Numbered from the stretch's first letter, positions 34,061 to 44,071 are shown. The stretch is DNA of 64,000 nt from Mucilaginibacter achroorhodeus (GCF_007846095.1 NZ_VOEI01000003.1:1-64000), one strand, 5' to 3'. The notes: generated by a model not told the origin, from the sequence alone. Translations and numbers: made by a program.

Positions 34061-36256
34061 ATGATCGAGACAAAAAAGTCGCTCTTTGATAATCTCCAAA
34101 ATTTTTTCGGTTTTGATAATTTTAAGGGAGAACAGGAAGCGATAATCACCAATATTTTAGCAGGGAACGATACATTTGTGATTATGCCTACCGGTGGTGG
34201 CAAATCTATGTGTTACCAGTTACCCGCACTTATGAGCGAGGGCACAGCGATTGTGATCTCTCCGCTAATAGCACTAATGAAAAACCAGGTAGACCAGCTA
34301 CGAGCTTTCGGCGGGTCTGATAGTATTGCACACTTCCTCAATTCTTCATTAACCAAATCAGATATATTAAAAGTTAAAGACGATGTATTAAGCGGCAAAA
34401 CAAAACTGCTTTATGTTGCACCGGAGTCTTTAACCAAGCAGGAGAATATTGATTTCCTGAGATTGAACCATGTGTCTTTCGTTGCCGTAGACGAGGCTCA
34501 CTGTATATCTGAATGGGGGCATGACTTTAGGCCCGAGTATCGTAAGATACGCCAGGTGATCAGCAATATTGGCGATGACATTCCAATCATCGCTTTAACC
34601 GCTACCGCAACGCCTAAAGTACAGCAGGATATTCAGAAAAACCTGCAGATGAATAACGCCACGGTGTTTAAATCATCTTTTAACCGCTCAAATCTATTTT
34701 ATGAGGTTAGGGCTAAACGCACGGTACTTAAAGAGATTGTAAAGTTTGTAAAGCAAAACCAGGGTAAATCTGGCATTATATATTGCCTTAGCCGTAAAAA
34801 GGTGGAGGAAGTTGCTGAAGCGCTTAACCTTAACGGCGTTCGGGCTTTGCCGTACCATGCCGGTTTAGACCCTAAGGTACGTGCCGATACGCAGGATAAA
34901 TTCCTGATGGAGGATGTGGAAGTTATTGTAGCTACCATAGCCTTTGGTATGGGTATAGATAAACCCGATGTAAGATACGTAATACATCACGATATGCCTA
35001 AGAGCATGGAAGGTTATTACCAAGAGACCGGCCGTGCCGGCCGTGATGGTGGCGAGGGCGTTTGCGTTGCTTTCTACTCTGAAAAGGATATTGATAAGCT
35101 GCAGAAGTTTATGAAAGATAAACCTGTAGCCGAACGTGAAATAGGCACCCAGATACTTAAGGAAGTTATCGACTATGCCGAATCATCAGTATGCCGCCGT
35201 AAGCAGTTACTGCACTATTTTGGTGAGAACTTTAACGAAGCTGGTTGCAACAACATGTGCGATAACTGCTGTGCACCTAAAACTCATTTCGACGGCGAAG
35301 AGCATTTGCATTGTGTTTTAAGCCTGATCAAAGCAACAGGAGAAAAGTTTGATGATGCGCACATCATCAACATCCTGATGGGCAAAGATGATGCGCAGGT
35401 AAAAAGTTACGAGCACGATAAACTGCAGGCCTTTGGTTGCGGTAAAGAGCGTGGCGAAAACCTTTGGAACTCATTACTTCGCCAGGCTTTATTGAATAAC
35501 TTTGTTTCTAAAGATATAGATAATTACGGGTTGCTGCATTTAACAAAAGCAGGCAATTCGTTCATTGAAAATCCTTACAGCATCAGGTTCCTGCTTAACC
35601 GTGATATGGGCCCTACAGATGCTGATGAAGGCGATGAAGGCCCTAAACATGGAGGTGCAGCGCTTGATACGCAGCTGTTGCAGATGCTTAAAGATCTGCG
35701 TAAAAAAGTAGCTAAGCAAAAAGGTTTACCTCCTTTTGTTATCTTCCAGGATCCGTCGTTAGAGGAAATGTGTACGCATTACCCTATCAGTACGGATGAG
35801 ATGAAGCAAATATCAGGAGTTGGTGCCGGTAAGGCCATGAAGTTTGGCGCGCCTTTCATCGATCTTATCAAGAAATATGTTGAGGATAATGATATTGACC
35901 GCCCGGTTGATATGGTGATCAAAAGTGCAGCTAATAAATCGGCACTTAAGGTATTCATTATCCAAAATATTGACCGCCATTTGGCTCTTGAGGATATTGC
36001 TGCTTCAAAAGGCCTTACTTATGAGGAGATATTGAAAGAGGTTGAAACCATCGTAAACTCGGGTACCAAGCTTAACCTTAACTATTATATAGACGAAGTG
36101 ATAGATGAAGACAAGCAGGACGAAGTATTTGATTACTTTAAAACTGCCGAGTGCGATTCCATAGATTCTGCACTTGCCGAGTTAGGCTCTGACGACTACA
36201 CCCGCGAAGAAGTTCAGCTAATGCGTATCAAGTTCATGAGCGAGTTAGGGAATTAA
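34061..36256 (+). CDS. recQ: ATP-dependent DNA helicase RecQ
   Basis: A 731-residue 3'-5' helicase of recombination and repair. Motif I is MPTGGGKSMCYQLPAL near 46-61, the DEAH motif with aromatic-rich loop DEAHCISEWGHDFRPEY near 140-156, motif VI QETGRAGRDG near 323. A zinc-binding region follows (CRRKQLLHYFGE, then CNNMCDNC near 400), then winged-helix and HRDC domains (about 530-610), and an extra C-terminal stretch to 731 that is typical of Bacteroidota RecQ. I chose ATG 34061 (MIETKKSLFDNL); the frame is open back to 33995, but the 22 extra residues look unrelated to the family. Confidence 0.94.
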   Translation: MIETKKSLFDNLQNFFGFDNFKGEQEAIITNILAGNDTFVIMPTGGGKSMCYQLPALMSEGTAIVISPLIALMKNQVDQLRAFGGSDSIAHFLNSSLTKSDILKVKDDVLSGKTKLLYVAPESLTKQENIDFLRLNHVSFVAVDEAHCISEWGHDFRPEYRKIRQVISNIGDDIPIIALTATATPKVQQDIQKNLQMNNATVFKSSFNRSNLFYEVRAKRTVLKEIVKFVKQNQGKSGIIYCLSRKKVEEVAEALNLNGVRALPYHAGLDPKVRADTQDKFLMEDVEVIVATIAFGMGIDKPDVRYVIHHDMPKSMEGYYQETGRAGRDGGEGVCVAFYSEKDIDKLQKFMKDKPVAEREIGTQILKEVIDYAESSVCRRKQLLHYFGENFNEAGCNNMCDNCCAPKTHFDGEEHLHCVLSLIKATGEKFDDAHIINILMGKDDAQVKSYEHDKLQAFGCGKERGENLWNSLLRQALLNNFVSKDIDNYGLLHLTKAGNSFIENPYSIRFLLNRDMGPTDADEGDEGPKHGGAALDTQLLQMLKDLRKKVAKQKGLPPFVIFQDPSLEEMCTHYPISTDEMKQISGVGAGKAMKFGAPFIDLIKKYVEDNDIDRPVDMVIKSAANKSALKVFIIQNIDRHLALEDIAASKGLTYEEILKEVETIVNSGTKLNLNYYIDEVIDEDKQDEVFDYFKTAECDSIDSALAELGSDDYTREEVQLMRIKFMSELGN

Positions 36257-36278
36257 GTTCTAAATATCAGATAAAAGT

Positions 36279-36314
36279 AAAAAGCCCGAAGTATTAATGC
36301 TTCGGGCTTTTTTA
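36279..36314. terminator. Bidirectional terminator after recQ
   Basis: AGCCCGAAG (36283-36291) and CTTCGGGCT (36300-36308) form a 9-base-pair stem flanked by A and T runs on both sides. It ends recQ and the convergent minus-strand unit. Confidence 0.82.
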
Positions 36315-36330
36315 GGTATAAAATGGCCGG

Positions 36331-36756
36331 TCAGATTAATCCTTCGAAATGATAGTTAAGTATTGTACCGCCCTTTAAAATAACTGTTAATGTTGCTCCA
36401 AGCAAAAGGAGTGTCACTGGCCATAATGCAGTCAATAAATACAACAAGCCTACATTCATTGGGTTGTTCTTGTATTTATCCACCAACGAATATATCAGGC
36501 CCCTTTTAATATATCGGATATACGCAATATATGTCAAGCCAATCATGGAACCCAACACCGCTATAGTAAGGTAAAACCGATTATAATGGAGATCGTTGTT
36601 ATAGTACAGTTTATTAATTATCTCACTTATTGGCAAAGTGATAATGAATAACAAGAAAAAATATATTAAACCAATATAGTAAGTAATACTGATATCTGCA
36701 GACACACTTCTTTTCTTTTGGTAGTCTTCAAATAGTTTGGCAAAAAAGAAATTCAT
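36331..36756 (-). CDS. Membrane protein of unknown function
   Basis: A 141-residue protein with a charged N-terminus (FEDYQKKRSVSADISITYYI) and four likely membrane segments at about 26-45, 60-80, 105-120 and 118-138. I do not recognise a family. It is 49 bases downstream of the PorE-like gene and probably the last gene of a queE-PorE-like-membrane protein transcript, which ends at the terminator 36279-36314. A link to outer membrane or secretion functions is possible from the context only. Confidence 0.6.
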   Translation of the reverse strand: MNFFFAKLFEDYQKKRSVSADISITYYIGLIYFFLLFIITLPISEIINKLYYNNDLHYNRFYLTIAVLGSMIGLTYIAYIRYIKRGLIYSLVDKYKNNPMNVGLLYLLTALWPVTLLLLGATLTVILKGGTILNYHFEGLI

Positions 36757-36805
36757 ATTCTATCAAAATGCAATATAAGGTTTGTACTACACTGTTTAAA
36801 TCTAA

Positions 36806-38716
36806 TTACTTAGCAATTATCATAAACTCTGTTCTACGATTTAACGCACGGTTTTCTTCTGTTGCATTATCTGTTATAGGCTGTGTTTCACCATAACCTT
36901 TATAAACCAGACGATCAGCTTTTACTTTTGCTGAGACAAGATATTGGTATACTGAGTTAGCTCGTTTCTCTGAGAGGGTTTGATTAGCGTCTTTGTTACC
37001 CACGTTATCTGTAAAACCTGAGATCTCAATTTTGATGGTAGGGTTAACTTCCATAAATTCTACCAGCTTCTGAAGTTCTGCCTTTGACTCCGGTTTAAGA
37101 TCGAATTTATTGGTATCAAAGAAAATGTTCTTCAAGATCACTTTATTACCCACTTCAATAGGAGATAACGATACGGTTATGTTAAAAGCTTTTTTATCCT
37201 TTAAACCAATAAGCGAGAAATTATCCGAATAGAACAGATAGCCCTCCCGCGAAATATTTAAACCATAATTTTTACCGGTTGGCAGCGTAGCTAAAAATTC
37301 GCCGGCATCTTCAGAACTGTAATCCTGGTAAACAGGAGAGTCCTTTTGCAGATCAATAATCTCAACGGCAGCTTCCAGTGGCGCTTTTGTCTTTTTGTCC
37401 AGTACAGTACCTTTAACGTAAGTGACCACTTTAGGGCGAATACGCTCAGGCATTTCAAAGGTATAGATATCGAAACCACCGTAACCTTTTAACGCATTTG
37501 AGGCAAAGAAGGCGTAACTGCCATTTGCAGTGAGTGTTAAACCGTTCTCATCACCAGATGAATTAATAGGATAGCCCAGGTTCTCAGGCTTCTGCCATTT
37601 GCCGTCTTTACCTAATCTGCTAACGAAAAGATCCTTAGCACCCAAACCAGGCCAGCCACTGCTGCAAAAGTAAAACGTGCTGTCGTCCGGGTGAATAAAT
37701 GGCGATTGCTCATCATAAGCCGTATTGATCCCGGGGCCCATGTTCTCAGGCTCGCTCCAGCCTTTATCTGTAAGGTGAGATTTCCAGATATCATAACCCC
37801 CGTAGCCGCCTTTGCGGTTACTTACAAAATACATGGTTCGTCCATCTGCACTTATGGATGGCTGCGCTTCCCATCCGCTGGTATTTAATGGCGCACCAAT
37901 ACTAAAAGGCTTGGCCCAATCGTCACCACGTTTTTGGGCAATATAGATATCACACCTGCCTAAACCATCGGGGCGGTTACATCCTGTAAAGAAAAGGTAC
38001 TTACCATCCTGCGAGATAGATTGCGCGCCCTCGTTATACATTGGCGTATTGATAATATTGCTGAGATAAGTGGCCTTTTGCCATTTATTGTCAGCTTTCA
38101 TGCTTTTGTAAAAGTCCTCGTTGTTGTTGATTTTACGGGTAAATATCAATTCAGCTTCGTCTGCAGTGGCAACGGGCAGGTACTCATCATCAGCAGTATT
38201 GATCTCGGGCCCCATGTTAATCGGCTTAAAAGCTACCGGATGGGCAATGGCCTGTATGCTGAACTTGCAATCTGCAATTAGCTTTTGTGCATAAGAAATA
38301 TTTTGCGGAGTATTAGTGGTATAGGTTACATACTTTTCGAGGTGATGTAAGGCTGGCTCATACATGGCAAGCGGAATCTCACTATCAGCGATTTTTAGAT
38401 AGATACCTTTGTTAAACTCCGGATCAAGGGTGATAACTTTCTGGAATTGCTCTACCGCCGGTTTGTACATCCTTCGCATCCGCAGAACATCTCCAAGTTG
38501 CGCATGTGCTTCAATAAATTTACTATCGGCATCAACGGCCTTTTGTAGTAAGGAGATAGCTTCATCGTACAGATGGTCATCTATACTTTGGTTAGCAAGC
38601 GCAAAATTTTTAATGGCCTCCTGATTGTTGGTGCTATAACGTTTATCCTGCGCAAAAACAGAAACAGCAACCAGGCAAAAAGTGAATATAAGAAAGCAGA
38701 ATTTTTGCATCATCAA
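36806..38716 (-). CDS. OmpA-family protein with TPR, PD40 propeller and CRD domains (PorE-like)
   Basis: A 636-residue protein with a signal peptide (about 1-23, ending VFA-Q), TPR repeats (about 30-130), a WD40-like PD40 propeller (about 165-425, repeats such as SWDAQPSISADGRTMYF-type strands and CSSGWPGLGAKDLFVSRLGK), a carboxypeptidase-regulatory-like domain (about 435-515), and an OmpA peptidoglycan-binding domain (about 525-636, ISGFTDNVGNKDANQTLSEK with the Asp and Arg ligands). This exact order is that of PorE, the peptidoglycan-linked part of the type 9 secretion machine in Porphyromonas; similar paralogues outside secretion are common. It follows queE by 36 bases. Confidence 0.85.
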   Translation of the reverse strand: MMMQKFCFLIFTFCLVAVSVFAQDKRYSTNNQEAIKNFALANQSIDDHLYDEAISLLQKAVDADSKFIEAHAQLGDVLRMRRMYKPAVEQFQKVITLDPEFNKGIYLKIADSEIPLAMYEPALHHLEKYVTYTTNTPQNISYAQKLIADCKFSIQAIAHPVAFKPINMGPEINTADDEYLPVATADEAELIFTRKINNNEDFYKSMKADNKWQKATYLSNIINTPMYNEGAQSISQDGKYLFFTGCNRPDGLGRCDIYIAQKRGDDWAKPFSIGAPLNTSGWEAQPSISADGRTMYFVSNRKGGYGGYDIWKSHLTDKGWSEPENMGPGINTAYDEQSPFIHPDDSTFYFCSSGWPGLGAKDLFVSRLGKDGKWQKPENLGYPINSSGDENGLTLTANGSYAFFASNALKGYGGFDIYTFEMPERIRPKVVTYVKGTVLDKKTKAPLEAAVEIIDLQKDSPVYQDYSSEDAGEFLATLPTGKNYGLNISREGYLFYSDNFSLIGLKDKKAFNITVSLSPIEVGNKVILKNIFFDTNKFDLKPESKAELQKLVEFMEVNPTIKIEISGFTDNVGNKDANQTLSEKRANSVYQYLVSAKVKADRLVYKGYGETQPITDNATEENRALNRRTEFMIIAK

Positions 38717-38752
38717 CCTATACGTTAATTGATGCGCTATGTTTCAAAAAGA

Positions 38753-39376
38753 CTATGGAATGTTGAGGTATTTATGTGTTTGCAACGAAATTTCCCATTG
38801 GGGGTTTGCCATTACGTAATCTACGATCAACGGCGTCATTTCCTGGTGTTTTGACCATTCAGGCTGCAGGTACAATTTACAATCAGGCCCAACCAGGCTG
38901 GCATGATGCTCTGCAAAAGCAAAATCAGATTTATTAAAGATGATGACCTTTAGCTCATTGGCCTTGTTGGCAACCTGTTGGGTAGGTGCCTTAAACTTTT
39001 TAGGCGAAAGACAGATCCAGTCCCAACTACCTGAAAGGGGATAAGCACCCGATGTTTCTATAAACGTTTTGATGCCGTTCTGTTGTAGTTGGCCGGTAAG
39101 ATAATCAAGATTATATATCAGCGGCTCGCCGCCAGTAACCACCACAGCTTTGGATGGGTGCTGCATGGCATTTTTAACTATCGTATCTGAGAGCGTAAGC
39201 GGATGCAGCTCAGCATCCCAGCTTTCCTTAACATCGCACCAATGGCAACCTACATCGCACCCGCCGAGGCGGATAAAATACGCTGCCTTACCGGTGTTGT
39301 ATCCTTCGCCCTGTATCGTGTAAAACTCTTCCATTAAAGGAAGCAATGTGCCATCTTCCGGAACCTGGTGTGCCAT
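38753..39376 (-). CDS. queE: 7-carboxy-7-deazaguanine synthase
   Basis: A 207-residue radical SAM enzyme that contracts carboxytetrahydropterin to the deazapurine precursor of queuosine. The cluster-binding cysteines are in GGCDVGCHWCDVKESWD near residues 35-51 (C-x3-C-x2-C), preceded by FYTIQGEGYNTGKAAYFIRL. VVTGGEPLIYNLDYL near 80-94 is the GGE motif for SAM. Other queuosine genes (queC, queD, queF) are not in the window. The upstream 150 bases contain a long inverted repeat (39424-39493). It appears to head a transcript with the PorE-like gene. Confidence 0.9.
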   Translation of the reverse strand: MAHQVPEDGTLLPLMEEFYTIQGEGYNTGKAAYFIRLGGCDVGCHWCDVKESWDAELHPLTLSDTIVKNAMQHPSKAVVVTGGEPLIYNLDYLTGQLQQNGIKTFIETSGAYPLSGSWDWICLSPKKFKAPTQQVANKANELKVIIFNKSDFAFAEHHASLVGPDCKLYLQPEWSKHQEMTPLIVDYVMANPQWEISLQTHKYLNIP

Positions 39377-39423
39377 AATTAAGGGTGCAAAGGTAAGTTT
39401 TTTGAAGGTAAAAGGTTAAAGGC

Positions 39424-39493
39424 GAAGGGTAAAAGCTTTAAAATGATATTATGCAGATAATTTTAAGCTTACACTTGGGCTTTTACCTTTCAG
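39424..39493. repeat. Long imperfect inverted repeat between queE and the lipoprotein gene
   Basis: GAAGGGTAAAAGC (39424-39436) and GCTTTTACCTTTC (39479-39491) match at 12 of 13 positions; inner arms CTTTAAAAT (39436-39444) and ATTTTAAG (39460-39467) extend the structure. Purine-rich words such as AAAGGTTAAAGGCGAAGG precede it. Function unknown. Confidence 0.5.
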
Positions 39494-39526
39494 CTAAAAT
39501 ATTTATAATTACAAAAAATACTGCGT

Positions 39527-40300
39527 ATGAGAAAGTTGTACATCCCAATGTTGCTTGTTGCGTTGTTAGGATTAAGCTCATGCGTTGATATTGAGGAACA
39601 TTACGATTTCCAGGCAGATGGATCATGCAAGGTTGTTTATGGCTTTGATATGAGTAAAGCGGTTTCTATCCTAATGAACCTGGTTACTGATTCGGTAAGG
39701 GCTACACCACAGTTCAGCCTTGCTAAAGATACCACGCTTAATTTTTATGATGCACTGCCTGATAGCTCGGCAGCCAAGCTAAATGCGGAAGAGGCTTCTA
39801 TGGCCAAAAGCAGCGACCTTTCGGTAAAGATGGAGCTAAACAAAGGCCTTATGCAGGTTAGTATGAGCCACGTTGCTAAAACGCCTGCCGAACTGCAATA
39901 TTATCTTCAGCATATCTCTACAGTTTCCGTAAATACGCCGGCGGTTGATCTGATAGATCCTAAAAAGGCATCTAAAAATACCAATGCTTTTTCTGTACAG
40001 CGCTTTGTTGCCGGGCAGGATTATTATGTTTATGAAGTTACGCCGCACAGTTTCTCACGCATAATAGATAAGATCAAATTTGGAAAGTTTTTACAGAAAA
40101 CTAAATCGACATTCGCTGCTGCAAAGGCTATGCTAATTGATATGCCCTATAAGGTGGTGATGAATTTTGCACATCCTGTAAAAAAGGTAAGCAATCCTAA
40201 AGCCATCCTCTCTGCCGACCGGAAGCAGGTAACGCTTATCACCAACATGGACGACATCATGAAAGACCCTTCATTGATGAACCTTAAAGTTGATTATTAG
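39527..40300 (+). CDS. Lipoprotein of unknown function
   Basis: A 257-residue protein with a lipoprotein signal peptide: LLGLSSC places the acylated cysteine at residue 19. The mature part starts VDIEEHYDFQADGSCKVVYG and is mixed alpha/beta without repeats or membrane segments. The profile is like Bacteroidota lipoproteins whose N-terminal part starts with a beta-hairpin rich in Asp and Gly, but I cannot name the family. The stop codon is followed after four bases by the Rieske gene, so both are made from one transcript. Confidence 0.75.
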   Translation: MRKLYIPMLLVALLGLSSCVDIEEHYDFQADGSCKVVYGFDMSKAVSILMNLVTDSVRATPQFSLAKDTTLNFYDALPDSSAAKLNAEEASMAKSSDLSVKMELNKGLMQVSMSHVAKTPAELQYYLQHISTVSVNTPAVDLIDPKKASKNTNAFSVQRFVAGQDYYVYEVTPHSFSRIIDKIKFGKFLQKTKSTFAAAKAMLIDMPYKVVMNFAHPVKKVSNPKAILSADRKQVTLITNMDDIMKDPSLMNLKVDY

Positions 40301-40304
40301 GGGG

Positions 40305-40637
40305 ATGAAGTGGTACGTAGTTCCTAATATAAAACAATCATCTGAGCCATTTATTAAGAAGGTTAAAGTCGGCGGTAAAAACATCTGTATTGTCAATTAC
40401 CAAGATTCTCTTTACTGTGTTGGTGCCATTTGCCCACATGCCGGCGCTGAACTAAGCGGTGGCTGGTGTAAGGATGGCAAGATCATTTGTCCGTTTCACC
40501 GCTATGGTTATGATTTGCAAACGGGCAAGGGTAATCCAGGGCAGAATGATTTTATTGAAACTTATCCTATTGAAGTTAGAGATGGTCAACTATACGTTGG
40601 CATCGAATCTTTCTGGAACAAAGTGTTCGGAAAATGA
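40305..40637 (+). CDS. Rieske [2Fe-2S] ferredoxin-like protein
   Basis: A 110-residue soluble iron-sulfur protein. The cluster ligands are C-P-H in VGAICPHAGAELSGG and C-P-F-H in IICPFHRYGYDLQTGKG, the Rieske pattern C-x-H ... C-x2-H. It has no signal or membrane helix, so it is a cytosolic ferredoxin type such as those feeding oxygenases or NirD-like subunits, not a cytochrome bc subunit. ATG 40305 (MKWYVVPNIKQS) is preferred to 40290, because GGGGG at 40300-40304 lies next to it and the earlier start overlaps the lipoprotein end. No oxygenase is adjacent. Confidence 0.85.
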   Translation: MKWYVVPNIKQSSEPFIKKVKVGGKNICIVNYQDSLYCVGAICPHAGAELSGGWCKDGKIICPFHRYGYDLQTGKGNPGQNDFIETYPIEVRDGQLYVGIESFWNKVFGK

Positions 40638-40654
40638 ATTCTATCAAAATAGAT

Positions 40655-41080
40655 TCAAAAAATGATTTGCCTTTTTCTTAGGAAGTAATGACCCAAACCA
40701 CTAATTGGCAACATTAATAGAGACAAATAATCATCTATAGGGCATTTGTAATAATTCTGAGCGAATACACCACCGTACCAAACATAATTAGATGAAGAGG
40801 TGCCACCTCTAACAGCGCATTCTCTTTTTGAAGTAGGATTTGGATTAATATAACATGCGTAGTTTCCGGGCGGGCTTGAAATATTTCCATTGTAAACCGG
40901 CTTGCCTTGTATATCAGCAGCTTGGGTTGTTGGTACAGAGACACCGGTCAGCAAAGTGCCATAAACATTTGGATAAGCCGGTACTGTGCCATAAGGGTAT
41001 ACGATGATGCAACCCTGAGGAGTTTGAGCGAAAGCATTAAAAACAAATAGAACGAATAGAAAAGGAAGAACAATTTTCAT
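40655..41080 (-). CDS. Small secreted protein with PID-CTERM-like sorting tail
   Basis: A 141-residue protein: signal peptide about 1-18 (ending AFA-Q), then a mature part with four cysteines and many Tyr, Pro, Gly and Asn, then a tail CPIDDYLSLLMLPISGLGHY followed by FLRKRQIIF. A Pro-Ile-Asp motif, a hydrophobic segment and a basic end is the layout of C-terminal sorting signals such as PEP-CTERM; in Bacteroidota a PID-CTERM type is described. The protein would be processed and retained at the envelope. No sortase-like or exosortase gene is nearby. The gene is a single unit on the minus strand. Confidence 0.6.
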   Translation of the reverse strand: MKIVLPFLFVLFVFNAFAQTPQGCIIVYPYGTVPAYPNVYGTLLTGVSVPTTQAADIQGKPVYNGNISSPPGNYACYINPNPTSKRECAVRGGTSSSNYVWYGGVFAQNYYKCPIDDYLSLLMLPISGLGHYFLRKRQIIF

Positions 41081-41284
41081 GTAACGATTTGATGGGGGAT
41101 TATCGACCGATAGGTCAAATCATCACTTCGTTTTACGGAAAAACAACTTAAACGGATACAAAAAAAGGCGGATTATATACAACCAAAGCGGTTTTTTATC
41201 CCAAAACTCAGTAAATCAAAAGTTTATCAACTTACGCATAACTTCTACTACAACAGTCGCGAGCCGGTTATCACAGGCAGTAAT

Positions 41285-42166
41285 TTATCGATAAACTTCC
41301 TTATTCGCAGAAGCCAATGTGTTTTTAAGCAAACCGATGATCGTCATTAAACCAACGCCGCCCGGAACCGGGGTAATCCATGAAGCTTTCGGTGCTACAT
41401 TTTCAAAATCGACGTCGCCATAAAGTTTAAAGCCTGACTTTGTAGTGGTTGAGGTTTCTCGGTTCATGCCTACGTCAACAATTACTGCTCCGTCTTTCAC
41501 CATATCGGCAGTGATAAAATTCTTTTTACCGATAGCAACTATAAGTATGTCTGCATCAAGCGTGAACTTTTTAATATCAGGGGTGCGACTGTGGCAAATG
41601 GTTACCGTGCAATTACCGGGCGTAGTGTTACGCGCCATCAAAATGCTCATAGGCGAACCTACGATATTGCTGCGGCCAACTACCACACAGTGTTTGCCTG
41701 CGGTTTCAATACCATATTCCTTAAGCATTAAGGTAATGCCATAAGGTGTAGCGGGGATAAACGAAGGCAGATTGCGTTGCATACGGCCAAGGTTCACAGG
41801 ATGAAAACCGTCTACATCCTTTTTCGGATCAATGCGTTCGGTTACCTTTTCAGGGTCGATATGTTTTGGAAGCGGAAGTTGAACAATGATACCATCGATA
41901 TCGGCATCTGCGTTAAGCTCTGCTACTTTTACAAGCAGCTCTTCTTCAGATACCGTATCCTCGTAACGCACTAAAGTAGATTTAAAACCTACTTTTTCGC
42001 AATTTTTCATTTTGCTGGCAACGTAGGTTTCGCTTCCGCCATCATGGCCTACTAAAACCGCCACCAAGTGAGGCTTACGGCCGGTACGCTCTAAAATTTT
42101 AGCTGCCTCTTCGGCTATTTCACCTTTAAGTTTTTCCGATACGTATTTCCCGTCAAGTAATTGCAT
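41285..42166 (-). CDS. folD: Methylenetetrahydrofolate dehydrogenase/cyclohydrolase
   Basis: A 293-residue bifunctional enzyme of one-carbon metabolism, converting methylene- to formyl-tetrahydrofolate with NADP. Motifs: the active-site [13 protein letters not shown] near 48-60 (Lys54 region), QLPLPKHID near 98, [14 protein letters not shown] near 158 for the cofactor, and [13 protein letters not shown] near 264, where Leu replaces the usual Pro of PGGVGPMT. Length is normal. It is preceded by a strong hairpin that ends the lepA transcript, so it probably has its own promoter. Confidence 0.95.
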   Translation of the reverse strand: MQLLDGKYVSEKLKGEIAEEAAKILERTGRKPHLVAVLVGHDGGSETYVASKMKNCEKVGFKSTLVRYEDTVSEEELLVKVAELNADADIDGIIVQLPLPKHIDPEKVTERIDPKKDVDGFHPVNLGRMQRNLPSFIPATPYGITLMLKEYGIETAGKHCVVVGRSNIVGSPMSILMARNTTPGNCTVTICHSRTPDIKKFTLDADILIVAIGKKNFITADMVKDGAVIVDVGMNRETSTTTKSGFKLYGDVDFENVAPKASWITPVPGGVGLMTIIGLLKNTLASANKEVYR

Positions 42167-42185
42167 TTTGTGAATATTGATAAAA

Positions 42186-42220
42186 GACGAAGGACAAAAG
42201 AAAATCCTTTGTCCTTCGTC
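42186..42220 (-). terminator. Terminator of lepA
   Basis: GACGAAGGACAAAAG (42186-42200) and CTTTGTCCTTCGTC (42207-42220) form a stem of about 14 base pairs with one bulge. Read on the minus strand it is followed by TTTTATCAATATTC. Confidence 0.7.
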
Positions 42221-42229
42221 GATAAGTTC

Positions 42230-44017
42230 TTAGTCTAATTTCAGTACCGCCATAAACGCGCTTTGTGGTATCTCTACGTTACCTACCTGGCGCATGCGTT
42301 TTTTACCGGCTTTTTGTTTCTCTAATAATTTACGTTTACGCGAGATATCACCACCGTAACATTTGGCAGTTACGTCTTTACGCATAGCTTTTACCGTTTC
42401 CCGGGCTATGATCTTTGCACCGATAGATGCCTGTATAATGATCTCGAATTGTTGGCGGGGCAGAAGCTCCTTTAACTTTTCGCAGATCTTTTTACCAAAA
42501 TCATATGAGTTACTACGGTGTATCAATGATGATAATGCATCAACCGGTTCGGCATTCAAACGGATATCCAGTTTCACCAGGTCACTCTGGCGGTAACCTA
42601 TCTGATGATAATCAAACGAAGCATAACCTTTAGAGATAGTTTTTAATTTATCATAAAAATCAAATACGATCTCGCCCATTGGCATCTCAAAAACAAGCTC
42701 AACCCGATCTGAGGTCAGGTACGACTGATTGATGATCATACCACGTTTCTGTATACACAATGACATTACCGGGCCAACAAACTCCGATTTAGTGATAATA
42801 GTAGCCTTAATGTAAGGTTCCTCTACAAAATCCATTTTGGATGGATCCGGAAGATCGCTTGGGTTATTTACAAGCAGTTCTTCACCCTTAGTAGTATAAG
42901 CAATGTAAGATACGTTGGGAACGGTTGTAATAACCGTCATGTTAAACTCGCGCTCTAAACGCTCCTGGATGATCTCCATGTGTAGCATACCCAGGAAACC
43001 GCATCGGAAACCAAAGCCTAAGGCTGCAGATGATTCCGGTTCAAAAACCAGTGAAGCATCATTAAGCTGCAACTTCGCCATCGACTCGCGAAGCTCTTCG
43101 TAATCTTCTGTATCAACGGGATAAATGCCCGCGAATACCATAGGCTTTACCTCCTCGAAACCTTGTATCCCGGCAGCGCAAGGGCGATCAACATTGGTAA
43201 TGGTATCACCAACTTTTACTTCTTTGGCTTCTTTGATGCCTGAGATGATATAGCCTACATCGCCGGTTTTGATAACATCTTTGGCAAGTTGATTCAGTTT
43301 TAAAGTACCGATCTCGTCAGCGTTATATTGGCGCTCGGTAGCAACAAATTTAACTTTATCTCCTTTGCGGATCTCGCCATTAACTACTTTGAAGTATGCA
43401 ATGATGCCGCGGAATGAGTTGAAAACCGAATCAAAGATCAAGGCCTGCAGCGGCGCATCCGGGTCGCCGACAGGGGCAGGGACACGCTCAACAACGGCAC
43501 GCAGAATATCATGCACTCCCATGCCTGTTTTGCCGGATGCCGCAAGGATATCCTCGCGTTTGCAACCGATCAAATCAACTATCTGGTCTTTAACTTCCTC
43601 GGGCATAGCACCGGGAAGGTCCATTTTATTGAGAACAGGAATGATCTCAAGATCATTTTCTAAAGCAAGATAAAGGTTAGATATGGTTTGCGCCTGTATA
43701 CCTTGTGATGCATCAACAATCAACAATGCACCTTCGCAGGCTGCAATTGAGCGTGATACCTCGTAAGAAAAGTCTACGTGGCCAGGTGTATCAATTAAAT
43801 TTAAAACATATTTCTGCCCATTAAGCTCGTAATCCATTTGTATGGCGTGGCTTTTAATGGTGATACCACGTTCGCGCTCAAGGTCCATATCATCAAGTAG
43901 TTGAGCCTGTGCTTCGCGCTGGGTAATGGTATTGGTGTATTCTAATAACCTATCGGCAAGGGTACTTTTACCGTGGTCAATATGTGCAATAATACAAAAG
44001 TTACGGATGTGCTTCAT
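42230..44017 (-). CDS. lepA: Elongation factor 4 (LepA)
   Basis: A 595-residue translational GTPase that back-translocates stalled ribosomes. G1 is [14 protein letters not shown] (residues 11-24), G3 [14 protein letters not shown] near 76, and G4 NKMDLPGA near 130. The elongation-factor domains II, III and V follow and the LepA-specific C-terminal domain ends [20 protein letters not shown]. Length is usual (about 600). It begins 54 bases behind the glycosidase gene, with no terminator between. Confidence 0.96.
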   Translation of the reverse strand: MKHIRNFCIIAHIDHGKSTLADRLLEYTNTITQREAQAQLLDDMDLERERGITIKSHAIQMDYELNGQKYVLNLIDTPGHVDFSYEVSRSIAACEGALLIVDASQGIQAQTISNLYLALENDLEIIPVLNKMDLPGAMPEEVKDQIVDLIGCKREDILAASGKTGMGVHDILRAVVERVPAPVGDPDAPLQALIFDSVFNSFRGIIAYFKVVNGEIRKGDKVKFVATERQYNADEIGTLKLNQLAKDVIKTGDVGYIISGIKEAKEVKVGDTITNVDRPCAAGIQGFEEVKPMVFAGIYPVDTEDYEELRESMAKLQLNDASLVFEPESSAALGFGFRCGFLGMLHMEIIQERLEREFNMTVITTVPNVSYIAYTTKGEELLVNNPSDLPDPSKMDFVEEPYIKATIITKSEFVGPVMSLCIQKRGMIINQSYLTSDRVELVFEMPMGEIVFDFYDKLKTISKGYASFDYHQIGYRQSDLVKLDIRLNAEPVDALSSLIHRSNSYDFGKKICEKLKELLPRQQFEIIIQASIGAKIIARETVKAMRKDVTAKCYGGDISRKRKLLEKQKAGKKRMRQVGNVEIPQSAFMAVLKLD

Positions 44018-44071
44018 TCAGCCGCAAAAGTACGTTTTTAAGCGGAGAAAATGGCATACCTCTAAGCAGAT

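Noticed and set aside
41101-41112. TATCG-AC-CGATA palindrome upstream of the small secreted protein gene
   Set aside because: Arms of five bases are expected by chance in this much sequence, and there is no second copy.
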